DNA of 64,000 nt from Allodiplogaster sudhausi (GCA_945643635.1 CALZFC010000026.1:434001-498000); one strand, 5' to 3'; counted from the stretch's first letter, positions 12,577-25,064 are shown. Made by a program: numbers and translations. The notes: generated by a model not told the origin, from the sequence alone.

Positions 12577-13848
12577 TGTCAGAGGCGTAAAGGGGTGAAG
12601 AAGAGTCTGTTCTGAATACATTTATACATATTCCATGGTGTTGTTTCAGCTTTCCAGAGGAGAAGATCATATTCGATGATATCCAAGAGAGTCAGGATTG
12701 GCATGCACCTGCACCTAAAATGACATGTTATTGGATTATACATTGATCAAACTACTTTCAGATGTAGCCAGTGGAAGAGAAAATTGGTCATGGTTTCATA
12801 AATTGAAAATCTTCCTAGGATATACATTTAAGTAAAAATTCAGCAGCATAATGATTGGAATGAAGCTATACTTAAGTTTTTGGATGCAAATGTTGCATGC
12901 AAAAAACGTTTTCAACCTTGTTCTGATTGTGTGCAAGCAGAGCATGTTGAAAACTGGAAGCCGTGAAAGCTGTTCAAACCTAAGTATGTTCTTTTTAGAA
13001 CTGTCACACTCTCGGTATATCAGTGAAGCAAAGCACATTCAATAATTCTAGGATTTCATCTACCCTTCGCTTCATCTCTTCTCAGTTCTTGCTGGACCTC
13101 CCTTAAAAGCGGTGCTCATCTTTCTTTTCTTCCTCATTATTCCTCTGTTTGAGATTTTTTTTGTGAGTACAAGTGCTGTTTAACTTCCATAACCTGTTTG
13201 ATTCGTTTTTTTTTTGAAGAATTAAGAAATGTCCGTAATTGAAAGACCTCCCTCAAAAGTTGTGCTCATATTTCTGCCTCATTAAAAAAATATATTTCAC
13301 AGTTCGAGATTTACTGCATTCCGCTTGCCATTAGCATATCGATCCCCGCCCTCTCATTTTTCTCCTCTCTTTTCGGCCTATCTTTCGTTTTCTCTCATTG
13401 TCTACCTCACTCTATCTCTCTCTCCCTCTCTCTACAGATTAAGTTCCCACTTGGTGCCACCAAGTAGAACGATCCAGAGCAATATACCCGGTCGTGCACA
13501 GACACTTCTTTCTCCCTCAATGCATGGCTGCTCCATCGGAGTCCAAGCCAAGCCAGGAATCCAGTACATCTGACATGAGAAACTTTTGCCAACTCTCTTT
13601 CCATGAGAAGTATTGTATCACTCCATTTTGTCTGATGTTGAAGCAATACCCGCCTTGGCAGCACATTACTGCACAATGCAACTCTCATTGTCGTTGCACA
13701 CCAAATAAACACAGAAGGAGAGATCTTCAGTGAGTTGTATTCCGTCGTAGACATGAGGAAAGGTTGCACTACTTTTAAAATTGCTTTATTCTCGGGAGTG
13801 CAAAGTTGCCAATCGTGCGATGAAAGAGTCTCGATGGATCACTCTCAC

Positions 13849-14651
13849 TTACAGCGGCGTGTGCGCCTTCTCGCACACGGCTGGGAACTTCTGCTGGTCG
13901 CAGCAGACGGCGCGCCATTTGCCAAGCAGATCGCGCGTCATCACGGCGCACTTCTTCTCAGCCGTGGGTCCTTGGCCTGAAGTTGGGATTACGGGTACCT
14001 TTTCAAGGAAACCGTGGTTGGACCAAGTCTCGTACCGGGCAGGTAGTTATCGTCCTCACAGTCGTCATCAGCATCCACCCAACCCTCCTTGCCAGCGGTG
14101 ACAGCAGCTGAATGTTTTGCCGAGATCTCTTTTTTTTATCTTTGAACTTTGACTTTTGGTTTAAAAATAGTGAATCAATAGATATGCCGGGAATAGAAAA
14201 GAGAAAGAAAATAGCTCAACCTCGCACGAATTGATTGGGGTAGACGCCGCACGGCGCAGCGAGTTTTCCGCCCTGCGTGAAGCACATGTCTCTCGCCTGC
14301 TCCATAGTCATGGGCTGCTCGACGATCTGCAAAGGACACAGAGAGAGAGAAAGAGAGAGTGAGAGTGAGAGAGAGAGATGGAGAGAAAAATGGCAAAAAC
14401 AGCCTGAGTCACAGGTATTGTCTAGGCAAGATAAAAAGAGTCGCTAAGAACTTAATCAACATATGACCTTGTAGCACTTGTTACCATACGGCTTGTACTG
14501 GAACGACGGATCACCACATCCGTCGCTATCAGCAGCAGCTGCAAATGATATGTATATTATCTTAGGAATTTTCTTGTTACATAAGAAAATATGATTGCGA
14601 AAGAGTACCAGCCAGAAGAGCCGAGGACAGGAGAATGCAGAACGAGAGCAT
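13849..14651 (-). CDS. C-type-lectin-like secreted protein, copy 8
   Basis: Exons 14609-14651, 14468-14538, 14221-14326, 14036-14107 and 13849-13976, 139 residues, intact. It combines the CACAGAGAG intron variant of copy 6 with the TATAAATG promoter variant of copy 7, a mosaic expected from unequal exchange inside the array. Confidence 0.82.
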
Positions 14652-15923
14652 TGTCAGAGGCGTAAAGGGGTGAAGAAGAGTCTGTTCTGAATACATTTAT
14701 ACATATTCCATGGTGTTGTTTCAGCTTTCCAGAGGAGAAGATCATATTCGATGATATCCAAGAGAGTCAGGATTGGCATGCACCTGCACCTAAAATGACA
14801 TGTTATTGGATTATACATTGATCAAACTACTTTCAGATGTAGCCAGTGGAAGAGAAAATTGGTCATGGTTTCATAAATTGAAAATCTTCCTAGGATATAC
14901 ATTTAAGTAAAAATTCAGCAGCATAATGATTGGAATGAAGCTATACTTAAGTTTTTGGATGCAAATGTTGCATGCAAAAAACGTTTTCAACCTTGTTCTG
15001 ATTGTGTACAAGCAGAGCATGTTGAAAACTGGAAGCCGTGAAAGCTGTTCAAACCTAAGTATGTTCTTTTTTAGAACTGTCACACTCTCGGTATATCAGT
15101 GAAGCAAAGCACATTCAATAATTCTAGGATTTCATCTACCCTTCGCTTCATCTCTTCTCAGTTCTTGCTGGACCTCCCTTAAAAGCGGTGCTCATCTTTC
15201 TTTTCTTCCTCATTATTCCTCTGTTTGAGATTTTTTTTGTGAGTACAAGTGCTGTTTAACTTCCATAACCTGTTTGATTCGTTTTTTTTTGAAGAATTAA
15301 GAAATGTCCGTAATTGAAAGACCTCCTTCAAAAGTTGTGCTCATATTTCTGCCTCATTAAAAAAATATATTTCACAGTTCGAGATTTACTGCATTCCGCT
15401 TGCCATTAGCATATCGATCCCCGCCCTCTCATTTTTCTCCTCTCTTTTCGGCCTATCTTTCGTTTTCTCTCATTGTCTACCTCACTCTATCTCTCTCTCC
15501 CTCTCTCTACAGATTAAGTTCCCACTTGGTGCCACCAAGTAGAACGATCCAGAGCAATATACCCGGTCGTGCACAGACACTTCTTTCTCCCTCAATGCAT
15601 GGCTGCTCCATCGGAGTCCAAGCCAAGCCAGGAATCCAGTACATCTGACATGAGAAACTTTTGCCAACTCTCTTTCCATGAGAAGTATTGTATCACTCCA
15701 TTTTGTCTGATGTTGAAGCAATACCCGCCTTGGCAGCACATTACTGCACAATGCAACTCTCATTGTCGTTGCACACCAAATAAACACAGAAGGAGAGATC
15801 TTCAGTGAGTTGTATTCCGTCGTAGACATGAGGAAAGGTTGCACTACTTTTAAAATTGCTTTATTCTCGGGAGTGCAAAGTTGCCAATCGTGCGATGAAA
15901 GAGTCTCGATGGATCACTCTCAC

Positions 15924-16722
15924 TTACAGCGGCGTGTGCGCCTTCTCGCACACGGCTGGGAACTTCTGCTGGTCGCAGCAGACGGCGCGCCATTTGCCAA
16001 GCAGATCGCGCGTCATCACGGCGCACTCTTCTCAGCCTTGGGTCCTTGGCCTAAGTTGGGATTACGGTAGCTTTTCAAGGATACCGTGGTGGGACCAAGT
16101 CTCGTACCGGGCAGGTAGTTGTCGTCCTCACAGTCGTCATCAGCATCCACCCAAGCCTCCTTGCCAGCGGTGACAGCAGCTGAATGTTTTGCCGAGATCT
16201 CTTTTTTTATCTTTGAACTTCGACTTTTGGTTTAAAAATAGTGAATCAATAGATATGCCGGGAATAGAAAAGAGAAAGAAAATAGCTCAACCTCGCACGA
16301 ATTGATTGGGGTAGACGCCGCACGGCGCAGCGAGTTTTCCGCCCTGCGTGAAGCACATGTCTCTCGCCTGCTCCATAGTCATGGGCTGCTCGACGATCTG
16401 CAAAGGACAGAGAGAGAGAGAAAGAGAGAGTGAGAGTGAGAGAGAGGGATGGAGAGAAAAATGGCAAAAACAGCCTGAGTCACAGGTATTGTCTAGGCAA
16501 GATAAAAAGAGTCGCTAAGAACTTAATCAACATATGACCTTGTAGCACTTGTTACCATACGGCTTGTACTGGAACGACGGATCACCACATCCGTCGCTAT
16601 CAGCAGCAGCTGCAAATGATATGTATATTATCTTAGGAATTTTCTTGTTACATAAGAAAATATGATTGCGAAAGAGTACCAGCCAGAAGAGCCGAGGACA
16701 GGAGAATGCAGAACGAGAGCAT
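15924..16722 (-). pseudogene. C-type-lectin-like gene, copy 9 (variant B, frameshift in last exon)
   Basis: Exons 16680-16722, 16539-16609, 16292-16397, 16108-16179 and 15924-16050. The last exon is 127 nt instead of 128: one T is missing on the plus strand at about 16027 (GCACTCTTCTC against GCACTTCTTCTC in copy 3). The frame is lost just before the KKC cysteine and meets TGA a few codons later, removing the conserved C-terminal CTLD core. Exon 4 and the last intron share the copy-3 variants. An assembly indel is possible but the difference is not in a long homopolymer. Confidence 0.72.
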
Positions 16723-17995
16723 TGTCAGAGGCGTAAAGGGGTGAAGAAGAGTCTGTTCTGAATACTTTTATACATATTCCATGGTGTTGTTTCAGCTTTC
16801 CAGAGGAGAAGATCATATTCGATGATATCCAATAGAGTCAGGATTGGCATGCACCTGCACCTAAAATGACATGTTATTGGATTATACATTGATCAAACTA
16901 CTTTCAGATGTAGCCAGTGGAAGAGAAAATTGGTCATGGTTTCATAAATTGAAAATCTTCCTTGGATATACATTTAAGTAAAAATTCAGCAGCATAATGA
17001 TTGGGATGAAGCTATACTTAAGTTTTTGGATGCAAATGTTGCATGCAAAAAACGTTTTCAACCTTGTTCTGATTGTGTGCAAGCAGAGCATGTTGAAAAC
17101 TGGAAGCCGTGAAAGCTGTTCAAACCTAAGTATGTTATTTTCTAGAACTGTCACACTCTTGGTATATCAGTGAAGCAAAGCACATTCAATAATTCTAGGA
17201 TTTCATCTACCCTTCGCTTCATCTCTTCTCAGTTCTTGCTGGACCTCCCTTAAAAGCGGTGCTCATCTTTCTTTTCTTCCTCATTATTCCTCTGTTTGAG
17301 ATTTTTTTTGTGAGTACAAGTGCTGTTTAACTTCCATAACCTGTTTGATTCGTTTTTTTTTTGAAGAATTAAGAAATGTCCGTAATTGAAAGACCTCCCT
17401 CAAAAGTTGTGCTCATATTTCTGCCTCATTAAAAAAATATATTTCACAGTTCGAGATTTACTGCATTCCGCTTGCCATTAGCATATCGATCCCCGCCCTC
17501 TCATTTTTCTCCTCTGTTTTCGGCCTATCTTTCGTTTTCTCTCATTGTCTACCTCACTCTATCTCTCTCTCCCTCTCTCTACAGATTAAGTTCCCACTTG
17601 GTGCCACCAAGTAGAACGATCCAGAGCAATATACCCGGTCGTGCACAGACACTTCTTTCTCCCTCAATGCATGGCTGCTCCATCGGAGTCCAAGCCAAGC
17701 CAGGAATCCAGTACATCTGACATGAGAAACTTTTGCCAACTCTCTTTCCATGAGAAGTATTGTATCACTCCATTTTGTCTGATGTTGAAGCAATACCCGC
17801 CTTGGCAGCACATTACTGCACAATGCAACTCTCATTGTCGTTGCACACCAAATAAACACAGAAGGAGAGATCTTCAGTGAGTTGTATTCCGTCGTAGACA
17901 TGAGGAAAGGTTGCACTACTTTTAAAATTGCTTTATTCTCGGGAGTGCAAAGTTGCCAATCGTGCGATGAAAGAGTCTCGATGGATCACTCTCAC

Positions 17996-18797
17996 TTACA
18001 GCGGCGTGTGCGCCTTCTCGCACACGGCTGGGAACTTCTGCTGGTCGCAGCAGACGGCGCGCCATTTGCCAAGCAGATCGCGCGTCATCACGGCGCACTT
18101 CTTCTCAGCCGTGGGTCCTTGGCCTGAAGTTGGGATTACGGGTACCTTTTCAAGGAAACCGTGGTTGGACCAAGTCTCGTACCGGGCAGGTAGTTATCGT
18201 CCTCACAGTCGTCATCAGCATCCACCCAACCCTCCTTGCCAGCGGTGACAGCAGCTGAATGTTTTGCCGAGATCTCTTTTTTTATCTTTGAACTTTGACT
18301 TTTGGTTTAAAAATAGTGAATCAATAGATATGCCGATAATAGAAAAGAGAAAGAAAATAGCTCAACCTCGCACGAATTGATTGGGGTAGACGCCGCACGG
18401 CGCAGCGAGTTTTCCGCCCTGCGTGAAGCACATGTCTCTCGCCTGCTCCATAGTCATGGGCTGCTCGACGATCTGCAAAGGAGAGAGAGAGAGAGAAAGA
18501 GAGAGTGAGAGTGAGAGAGAGAGATAGAGAGAGAAATGGCAAAAACAGCCTGAGTCACAGGTATTGTCTAGGCAAGATAAAAAGAGTCGCTAAGAACTTA
18601 ATCAGCATATGACCTTGTAGCACTTGTTACCATACGGCTTGTACTGGAACGACGGATCACCACATCCGTCGCTATCAGCAGCAGCTGCAAATGATATGTA
18701 TATTATCTTAGGCAATTTCTTGTTACATAAGAAAATATGATTGCGAAAGAGTACCAGCCAGAAGAGCCGAGGACAGGAGAATGCAGAACGAGAGCAT
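17996..18797 (-). CDS. C-type-lectin-like secreted protein, copy 10 (last unit of the array)
   Basis: Exons 18755-18797, 18614-18684, 18367-18472, 18183-18254 and 17996-18123, 139 residues, intact. As the terminal unit it has gathered more substitutions than the internal copies: near the exon-3 flank (CCGATAATAG), in intron 1 and in the upstream region, which fades out by 19110. That is the pattern expected when edge units escape homogenisation. Confidence 0.8.
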
Positions 18798-19998
18798 TGT
18801 CAGAGGCGTAAAGGGGTGAAGAAGAGTCTGTTCTGAATACTTTTATACATATTCCATGGTGTTGTTTCAGCTTTCCAGAGGAGAAGATCATATTCGATGA
18901 TATCCAAGAGAGTCAGGATTGGCATGCACCTGCACCTAAAATGACATGTTATTGGATTTTACATTGATCAAACTACTTTCAGATTTAGCCAGTGGAAGAG
19001 AAAATCGGTCATGGTTTCATAAATTGAAAATCTTCCTAGGATATACATACATTTAAGTAAAATTTCAGCAGCATAATGATTGGAATGAAGCTATTCTTAA
19101 GTTTTTGAAGCTATTCTTATAATGCTAGGATTCTACCTTCTCTTCGCTTCATCTCTTCTGGCTGGTTCACAATTTTCATATTCTTTCTCTATTGCTCACT
19201 GGCATATTAATGGTGCATTTAAAAAAAGTACCCGTTTTTAGATGTTTAATTTTTATTTTGCTCTTTCTGTAGAAATATACATGTGCATTGATCTGTTTGT
19301 TTTGTTGTTGAATAAATAGACATCAAACACTCTTACATGAGTGGATAATTAGAAAGAGGATAATTTTCATCTACTCGTTTTATAAATTAAATCCTCTTAT
19401 CCAATCGACGAGAAAATTACTGATTACATATACATATGTACATATATATCGGTAATTGTTCAAAGTCCGATTACCAGGTCATAGCCAAACTTTGTCGAAA
19501 GCAACAGCAACTTCATATGCGCCATCCCCGCCCTCTCATTTTTCTCCCCTGTTTTCTGTATATCTTTCGCTTTCTCTCATTGTCTCCCTCACTCTTTCTC
19601 TCTCCTTCTCTCTACAGATTAAGTTCCCACTTGGTGCCACCAAGAAGAGGGGCCTTGTGCAATATAGCCGACCGATCACACATCTTTCTCCCACAGTGCA
19701 TGGCTGCTCCATCACAGTCCAAGCCAATTCATGAAGCCAGAACTTCTGAGCAACTTTTGTCAACGACAAATTGCCAGGAATGCATTGCTAAAACCTCTCG
19801 TACTATATGATCGACCATAACGTGTTAGGAGTTAGCGGCTTTAATGTTTCTTTTATCCATAACAAGACAATGCCTTCCATAATTCGTATTTGACCGTATA
19901 CATGAGGTACAGTTGCACTACTTTTGATAATTGCTTTATTCTCGGGATTGCACAGTTGCTGATCGTGCGATGAAAGAGTCTCGATGCATCACTCTCAC
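18798..19998. other. Array edge and diverged spacer
   Basis: No gene seen. 18798-19110 is the decayed upstream flank of copy 10. 19110-19500 is AT-rich unique sequence. 19530-19800 is a diverged version of the array spacer: a CT-rich tract at about 19570-19615 ending CTCTCTACAG, then ATTAAGTTCCCACTTGGTGC, which is shared with every array unit. The rest is the 3' flank of copy 11, including the AACACGTAATGG-like sequence found after other CTLD genes. Confidence 0.6.
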
Positions 19999-20896
19999 TT
20001 ACTGCGAGCTCTGCATCTTCTCGCAAACAAAAGGGTACAGCTCCTTGTCGCAGGAGACGGCGCGCCATTTGCCAAGCGGGTCGCACGTCATCACGGCGCA
20101 CTTCTTCGCTGCAGTGGGACCCTGGTCTGAAGTTGGGATTACGGTAGCTCTTCAAGGATACGGTGATGTGATCAAGTCTCAAACCAGGCAGGTAGGTGTC
20201 GGCAGAGCAGTCGGCACCAGCATCCATCCAAGCCTCCTTGCCAGCAGTTATGTCGTCTGAATGCTTTGCCGAGATCTCATTTTATAATATCTTGATAGCT
20301 TATGTTTTGGCTTTAAAAAGTTAATCATTTTATATGCCGGGAATAGCGAAGAGAAAGAAATCAACCTCGCACGAATTGTGTGGAGGAGCCGTCGCACGGA
20401 GCAGCGAGTACTGCGCCCAGAATGAAGCATCTAACTCTTGCCTGCAGCAGAGTCATGGGCTGATCGACCATCTGCAAGTGTGATTCACGAGTATTTCCTA
20501 TCCACGGAACTCTCTTTTAAAAAAAGGGTATGAACGAACTTGCCTAGTATTTGAGTAAACCAAAAGGTCGCTAACAAAAATTGGCGTGAGGAATAGTGCA
20601 AATTATTGTTCTACCATCATCTAAGTGGTCAGTTTCATGACAAAATTTATAGGCATGCCTTGTAGCACTTGTCGCCATGCGGCTTTAACTTGTACTGCGG
20701 ATCACCACAGACACGGTCGTCATCAGCAGCAGCTGTAAATGAAATATGTAATTTTCGGCTAATTGTTGCCCCACTATGTTAGTGTTTTTTAGCCTTTTAG
20801 AAAATTAGAGAAAATTGTATGTTAAAAAGCTAAATATGATTGTGCAAGCGTACCAGCCACAATAGCCGAGGACAGTAGAATGCAGAACGCGAGCAT
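19999..20896 (-). CDS. Diverged C-type-lectin-like secreted protein, copy 11
   Basis: Exons 20854-20896, 20659-20732, 20366-20471, 20185-20256 and 19999-20126 join to 423 nt, 140 residues, with no stop. The signal peptide is MLAFCILLSSAIVA. The mature part has VCGDPQYKLKPHGDKCYK, QARVRCFILG, KEAWMDAGADCSADTYLPD and KKCAVMT...GKWRAVSC...VCEK. The exon-2 donor reads AAG|GCATGC, a GC rather than GT donor, at the place where array copies have AAG|GTCATATG. This is either a usable GC-AG intron or a first inactivating mutation. It is the only apparently intact member of the four copies in the inverted duplication. Confidence 0.68.
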
Positions 20897-22080
20897 TGTC
20901 AGCGGCTAAAAGGAGTGAGGAGTGAATAAGCTTCTGCTCGGAATACTTTTATACATGTTACATCCTGTTGTATCAGCTTTCATGAGGATGCAGGGTACTT
21001 GGATCAATATCAACCTAGAGAGACTGACATGCGCCAGCACAGCATTTTGTTCCCAGTATTTTGAGGAGCATCAGATGCTTTACCAATCTACGGATATATT
21101 CCGTGGATGGCTACTATTCTTTACAGTTTTGATTTCGACGCTTCCTCACTTTGCAGTCGGGTTTTCCTAGAACGTGAAGTGTACCGAATCAAAGAAATAC
21201 TTCAAGTTCGCCACCATGTGTTATAAGTTGAACCTATGAAAAAGAGAGAAGTTTGAAAAGTTTTTTGCGCACGCATAATTTAAAAACCTACAAGTAAATT
21301 TTGTTTACTTCATTTCAATCGTTATGCTGATGAAGTATTACTTAAATGTATATCCGAGGAAGTTTTACAGTTTATTAAACCATGACCGATTTTCTCTTCC
21401 ACTGGCTAAATCTGAAAGTGCTTTGATCAAAGTAAAATCCAATAAAATGTCATTTTCGTAGCAGATGTCATGCCTGACTCTCCTGGATATCATCTTCTCC
21501 TCCTGACCGCTTTGCACGAAAAGGTTTGATTGCAACGTCGAAGTATGGAAATAAAGCTGATAATGGGCTTCTTCGCCTTTGACTTATTACTGCATACATA
21601 ATATATTCTGATCTGGAGAAGATGCAAAAAAGCAATGTTGAAAGTGAACGAATTTGATGAAAAGCGATGGGCAAGCAAAGCGTTTATCTCAATGGCATCC
21701 GTTTTCTTAAATCATGTATGGTATCGAGTTAAACTCAAGCTGAAAATCTATCATCATTTTCAGGTCAGTAATATATAATATAAATTTTCTATAATCAGTT
21801 TCCTATTTTACTAGGAAGAATAAGTTGCCATCCACCGAACTCCACCTCCCACAACTACATATAGGCAGATGACGAAGACCAGGCCATCTCACAATTCAGT
21901 GCTCATATTTATGTGGAAGTTGGACATGCTAAAATCTTCGAAATGGCTTCAAAGTAATGAACACAGTTTTGCTCTTTAAATTGCACTGTTTCGTTCTTGG
22001 TATATTTCTATGACCTCTGATTTTAATAAATTTCAAAAATATTTGTGTAATGATTTAATCAATGTCAAAATAGGCTCTTC
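20897..22080. other. Left-arm intergenic stretch with an orphan 3' flank of the K/E-rich gene
   Basis: No intact gene seen. 20900-21116 is the copy-11 promoter region. 21117 is the empty site of the LINE present in the right arm. At 21548-21720 the sequence AATAAAGCTGATAATGGGCT and what follows repeats the polyA region found after the K/E-rich gene at 23908, but with no gene in front of it, so it is a duplicated 3' flank. Confidence 0.6.
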
Positions 22081-22330
22081 GTCAATGTAGCACTCTTCTT
22101 ACGGCAGACCTCGCCTTCTTTCCCTTCCTTGCCTTCTTCAAAGTCCTTTCCACTCTCATTGTCTTTGCCCTTGTCGCCTTCTCCATCTTCCTTTGGCTTG
22201 GCAGTCGTAGTGATCGTGGTTGTCGTAGACACCGCGGTGGTGCGACTGAGGTTGCAGCTCAGCGGGTTAACTGGGCCTTATGGATAGAGCATCTGCAACG
22301 AATCTGCAGGAATAGGCGGCGATTCAAAAT
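22075..22330 (-). pseudogene. EGF-like/Thr-rich exon remnant (left copy)
   Basis: This is the reverse complement of the plus-strand exon at 30346-30584. It encodes the Thr-rich and K/E/G-rich tail but has an in-frame TGA after KAQLTR (about 22260) where the right copy reads on. It ends VCRKKSATL and then a few residues before TGA. It lies head-to-head with the K/E-rich gene that follows on the plus strand. Confidence 0.5.
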
Positions 22331-22763
22331 GTATTGAAAGCTTGTTCGTAATGAGTAATACAGCTAGAATGATAGAATGAATTCCTACCTACATACATAT
22401 GTAAGTATGTATGTATATTGTTCTAATATATGCCGCAAAAGTAATAAGTGCAAAACGTATTACTTTAGAATAAGAATAATAGAGTGCGTTGCACTTACGC
22501 AGTTAGAGGTTCTCACCCGCATTTTTGTCATTTTTCACTCTTGTATTCGTGACAAGTGGCTGCCTCGCCACTCGTGTCTCTGATCTAAAGAAGCCGAGTT
22601 GAGGAGTCGACAGCTAGTCATGCTCTTCGTTCTTCTGTCACACTTTGCAGTTAATATCTTTCTCATTACTCATTTTCATTAATCTCATGTTTTCCAGTGT
22701 TTTTAATAGTCGCAAGATAGTATTTGAGAATAAAATATTCAATGAGCCTAATTGAAGACTCTG

Positions 22764-23783
22764 ATGGCCTCAGCGATGCTTCTGCTGGCGGCCTGTTCAT
22801 CCAAAAAGAAAAAGGTTCAAATGCAGATTATTTCAGTATTTCTCCCTTCTCTCTCATGTTCACTTCCACTCTCGTTACTAAAATTCAAAAATATGAAAAT
22901 GTTAAAATCAGGTACTTTTAGGATGACAAAGGGGGTCCGCCGCCCAAGAAAGGCCCTTCTGCAGCGCCGCCGAAGACACCGGCGCCGACAAGCAAAGTGG
23001 AAGTGGCAGAGGCGAAGGCGGGCGAGGAGAAGAAGACTGAGAACGGGGAAGAGAAGAAGGAAGAAGCAGGCAAGAAGGAAGAGAGCGACAAGAAGGAGGA
23101 GAAAACGGGTCAGGCTTGGTGTGTCGTCGTGGAATAACTTTGGGAAATCTAATTCTTCTCTCGGTTCCTCTCAAAAATGGCAAACATTTTTTTGCAAAAC
23201 AAATTGCTTTGTGAATTCTTTAGGAGAGAAGAAAGAGCCTGGTGGAGAGGGAGAAAAGGATGGAAACAATGGAAAGGACAAGAAAGAAGAGAAGGAAGAA
23301 GAGGGTGGGAAGGGAAAGTCAGAGAAGAAAGCGGAAGAGAAGAAGAGCAAGGAGTCCGCCACGGCCACGTCGAAGAACGGCACCACTCCTCTCAAGTCCG
23401 TGACCGCCGCAGACGTCAGTCCAGCGTTTTCCTATTTTTTCTCGCATTTTTTTCTCTCATATAATTTTTTTTATATCAATACCATAAAATTTGGCTTCCT
23501 TTCAGGACGCCCCTTCCAAGGAGAACGTAAAGAACAAGGACGTGAAGGAAATGACGGCGAGCCAGAAGAAGAAGCAACAGGAGGACTTGGAAAAGGAGAA
23601 GAAGGAGAAGATCAAATCCGGCCAATTCCAAGTCATATTCTGCATGCCTTTATATATTTGACAGCACGACAGATCATATTTCCGAACTGGTTTGTTTTCC
23701 AGGAGCGTTCGGACGAGGACGACACACTGGAGAAGGTGAAGAGTCTGAAGCTGGAGAAGACGGAGAAGTCCACTAAGAATTGA
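22764..23783 (+). CDS. Lysine/glutamate-rich protein of unknown function, copy A
   Basis: Exons 22764-22814, 22922-23108, 23224-23414, 23506-23631 and 23703-23783 join to 636 nt (211 residues). The start is the ATG giving MASAMLLLAACSSKKKK, because it is the only start conserved in all three copies and the only frame that splices into exon 2; an in-frame TAA lies just upstream. A short hydrophobic N-terminus precedes a GPPPKKGPSAAPPKTPAP stretch and then a long low-complexity K/E region (EEKKEEAGKKEESDKKEEK and similar), followed by a more ordered tail (KENVKNKDVKEMTASQKKKQ ... SDEDDTLEKVKSLKLEKTEK) likely to be helical. Five exons with identical phases in three copies show that it is a real gene. 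AATAAA is at 23908-23913. Function unknown; possibly secreted. Confidence 0.72.
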   Translation: MASAMLLLAACSSKKKKVQMQIISVFLPSLSCSLPLSLLKFKNMKMLKSGTFRMTKGVRRPRKALLQRRRRHRRRQAKWKWQRRRRARRRRLRTGKRRRKKQARRKRATRRRRKRVRLGVSSWNNFGKSNSSLGSSQKWQTFFCKTNCFVNSLGEKKEPGGEGEKDGNNGKDKKEEKEEEGGKGKSEKKAEEKKSKESATATSKNGTTPLKSVTAADVSPAFSYFFSHFFLSYNFFYINTIKFGFLSGRPFQGERKEQGREGNDGEPEEEATGGLGKGEEGEDQIRPIPSHILHAFIYLTARQIIFPNWFVFQERSDEDDTLEKVKSLKLEKTEKSTKN

Positions 23784-25064
23784 AGCGATCCGCCCACCCA
23801 CGCCCTCAATCCACTCCTCCAACTCCTTCCCCAAGGCAAAGCCCCCCTTTAGCCACCTAATTCTCATCCCACGCACCAATCATCTAGCGGGGATCGCCCC
23901 AGGACACAATAAAGCTGATAATGGGCTTCTTCGCCCTTGACTTAGCACTGCATACATAATTTAATCTGATCTGGAGAAGATGCATAAAACACTACTTATC
24001 GGAAATGTTGAAAGTGAACGGATTCGATGAAGAGCGATAGGAAAGCAAAGCGTTTATCTCAGTTCTGTTTTAAGATATGGAATGTGAAGAACATTGAGAG
24101 AGCCGCGTATGAGTTGTTCAGTAGCTCGAAAACGTTCTAACAGCTTTGGAGATTGAAGAGGCAAATGCAGAACTCTTAGATGAAGAGAATTGAACAAAAC
24201 AGATTTGGGGATTCTTCAGCAAATTGCACAATGCCAACCAAACACTAGATTTACACGAAACAAGAATCTTGGCAAATTGCACATGTTGCTTTAATCTACA
24301 TATAGTACATACTATCTGATTGCCCATTACGTGTTAGGAGTAAGCATTTGCACACATTCTCCCATACGGACGCCCTAGGATGGAACCGAATAGGACAACC
24401 CACCTCGTTTATTCTCACTCTCTCTTTCTCTCTCCCCCTCGCCCTCTCATTTTCTCACCGTTTATCCGCTGAGTATCACGTTGCCTCCACCTCCTCACTC
24501 TTCCCCAACTCATTAATTTCAAGTCGCAGTTGACTCCTAGAAGAGTTGGTCCCTTCTCCCCTCTCTCGCTATCATTTGATATTGTTGCCATCTCACAAGA
24601 TGGCCCACTACTGATAAATCCGATAACTGTTTCCACTCGTAGACTTCTCTTCACGTACTAACGGACTAATAACAACTATGTAGGTGTCCTGACGAATCTC
24701 GGATCCCCCAACCCAGCCATCTCTGTTCTTGAGGTGCTTGTGCGCATTTATTGCCGAGCTTGTGGTTGGCAAGAAGACCTCATTACTGTCGTGAGTACGA
24801 AGCAATAGGAGTGACCACCTTTTGGGTTTTACTCAAGACCGATGCTTTAGAGTTGATATCCTAGTATGGTAGGGCCGAGTTGTCAATAGCATAGGTTAGT
24901 TCTGTCATCCACTAGATCGATCTAGACCTTAGAAGATACGTACCGTGATTTGTATTCTGTCGTGAACATGAGGAAAATTTGCACTACTTTTGATATTTGC
25001 TGTATTCTCGAATATGCAAAGTTGCCAATCGTGCGATGAAAGAGTCTCGATGGATCACTCTCAC
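23784..25064. other. Convergent 3' flanks of K/E-rich copy A and CTLD copy 12
   Basis: No gene seen. It holds the polyA signal at 23908, a C-rich/CT-rich tract at 24405-24490, and at 24318-24340 the sequence TTACGTGTTAGGAGTAAGC, which also occurs downstream of copies 11 and 14. Confidence 0.5.

Larger units (their letters stand above)
1..19110. repeat. 2.07-kb tandem array of C-type-lectin-like genes (10 units)
   Basis: The same segment recurs with starts of a fixed landmark (TGGGAACTTCTGCTGG) at 1, 1438, 3511, 5583, 7658, 9733, 11808, 13882, 15957 and 18029, a spacing of 2072-2075 bp except the first interval (1437). Each unit holds one minus-strand CTLD gene of about 0.8 kb and about 1.27 kb of spacer. 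The spacer contains a T-rich stretch, a long CT-rich tract ending in TCTCTACAG, and the gene's AATAAA signal (TTTATT on +, for example 3414-3419). Units differ by few substitutions and by homopolymer length, so the array is young or homogenised. Homology fades near 19110 in a degenerate tail. Confidence 0.95.

Noticed and set aside
22742..22814. Upstream ATG start giving MSLIEDSDGL for the K/E-rich gene
   Set aside because: This frame splices into an immediate TGA in exon 2, and copy C lacks the ATG.
22764..22814. LAAC motif suggesting a bacterial lipoprotein and horizontal transfer
   Set aside because: The gene has spliceosomal introns and sits in a nematode duplicon. Copy B has LATC. The resemblance is chance.
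22752..23783. Single 343-codon open frame for the K/E-rich gene
   Set aside because: It starts at TTG and reads through four introns. Copies B and C do not keep this frame, while the five-exon model is kept in all three.
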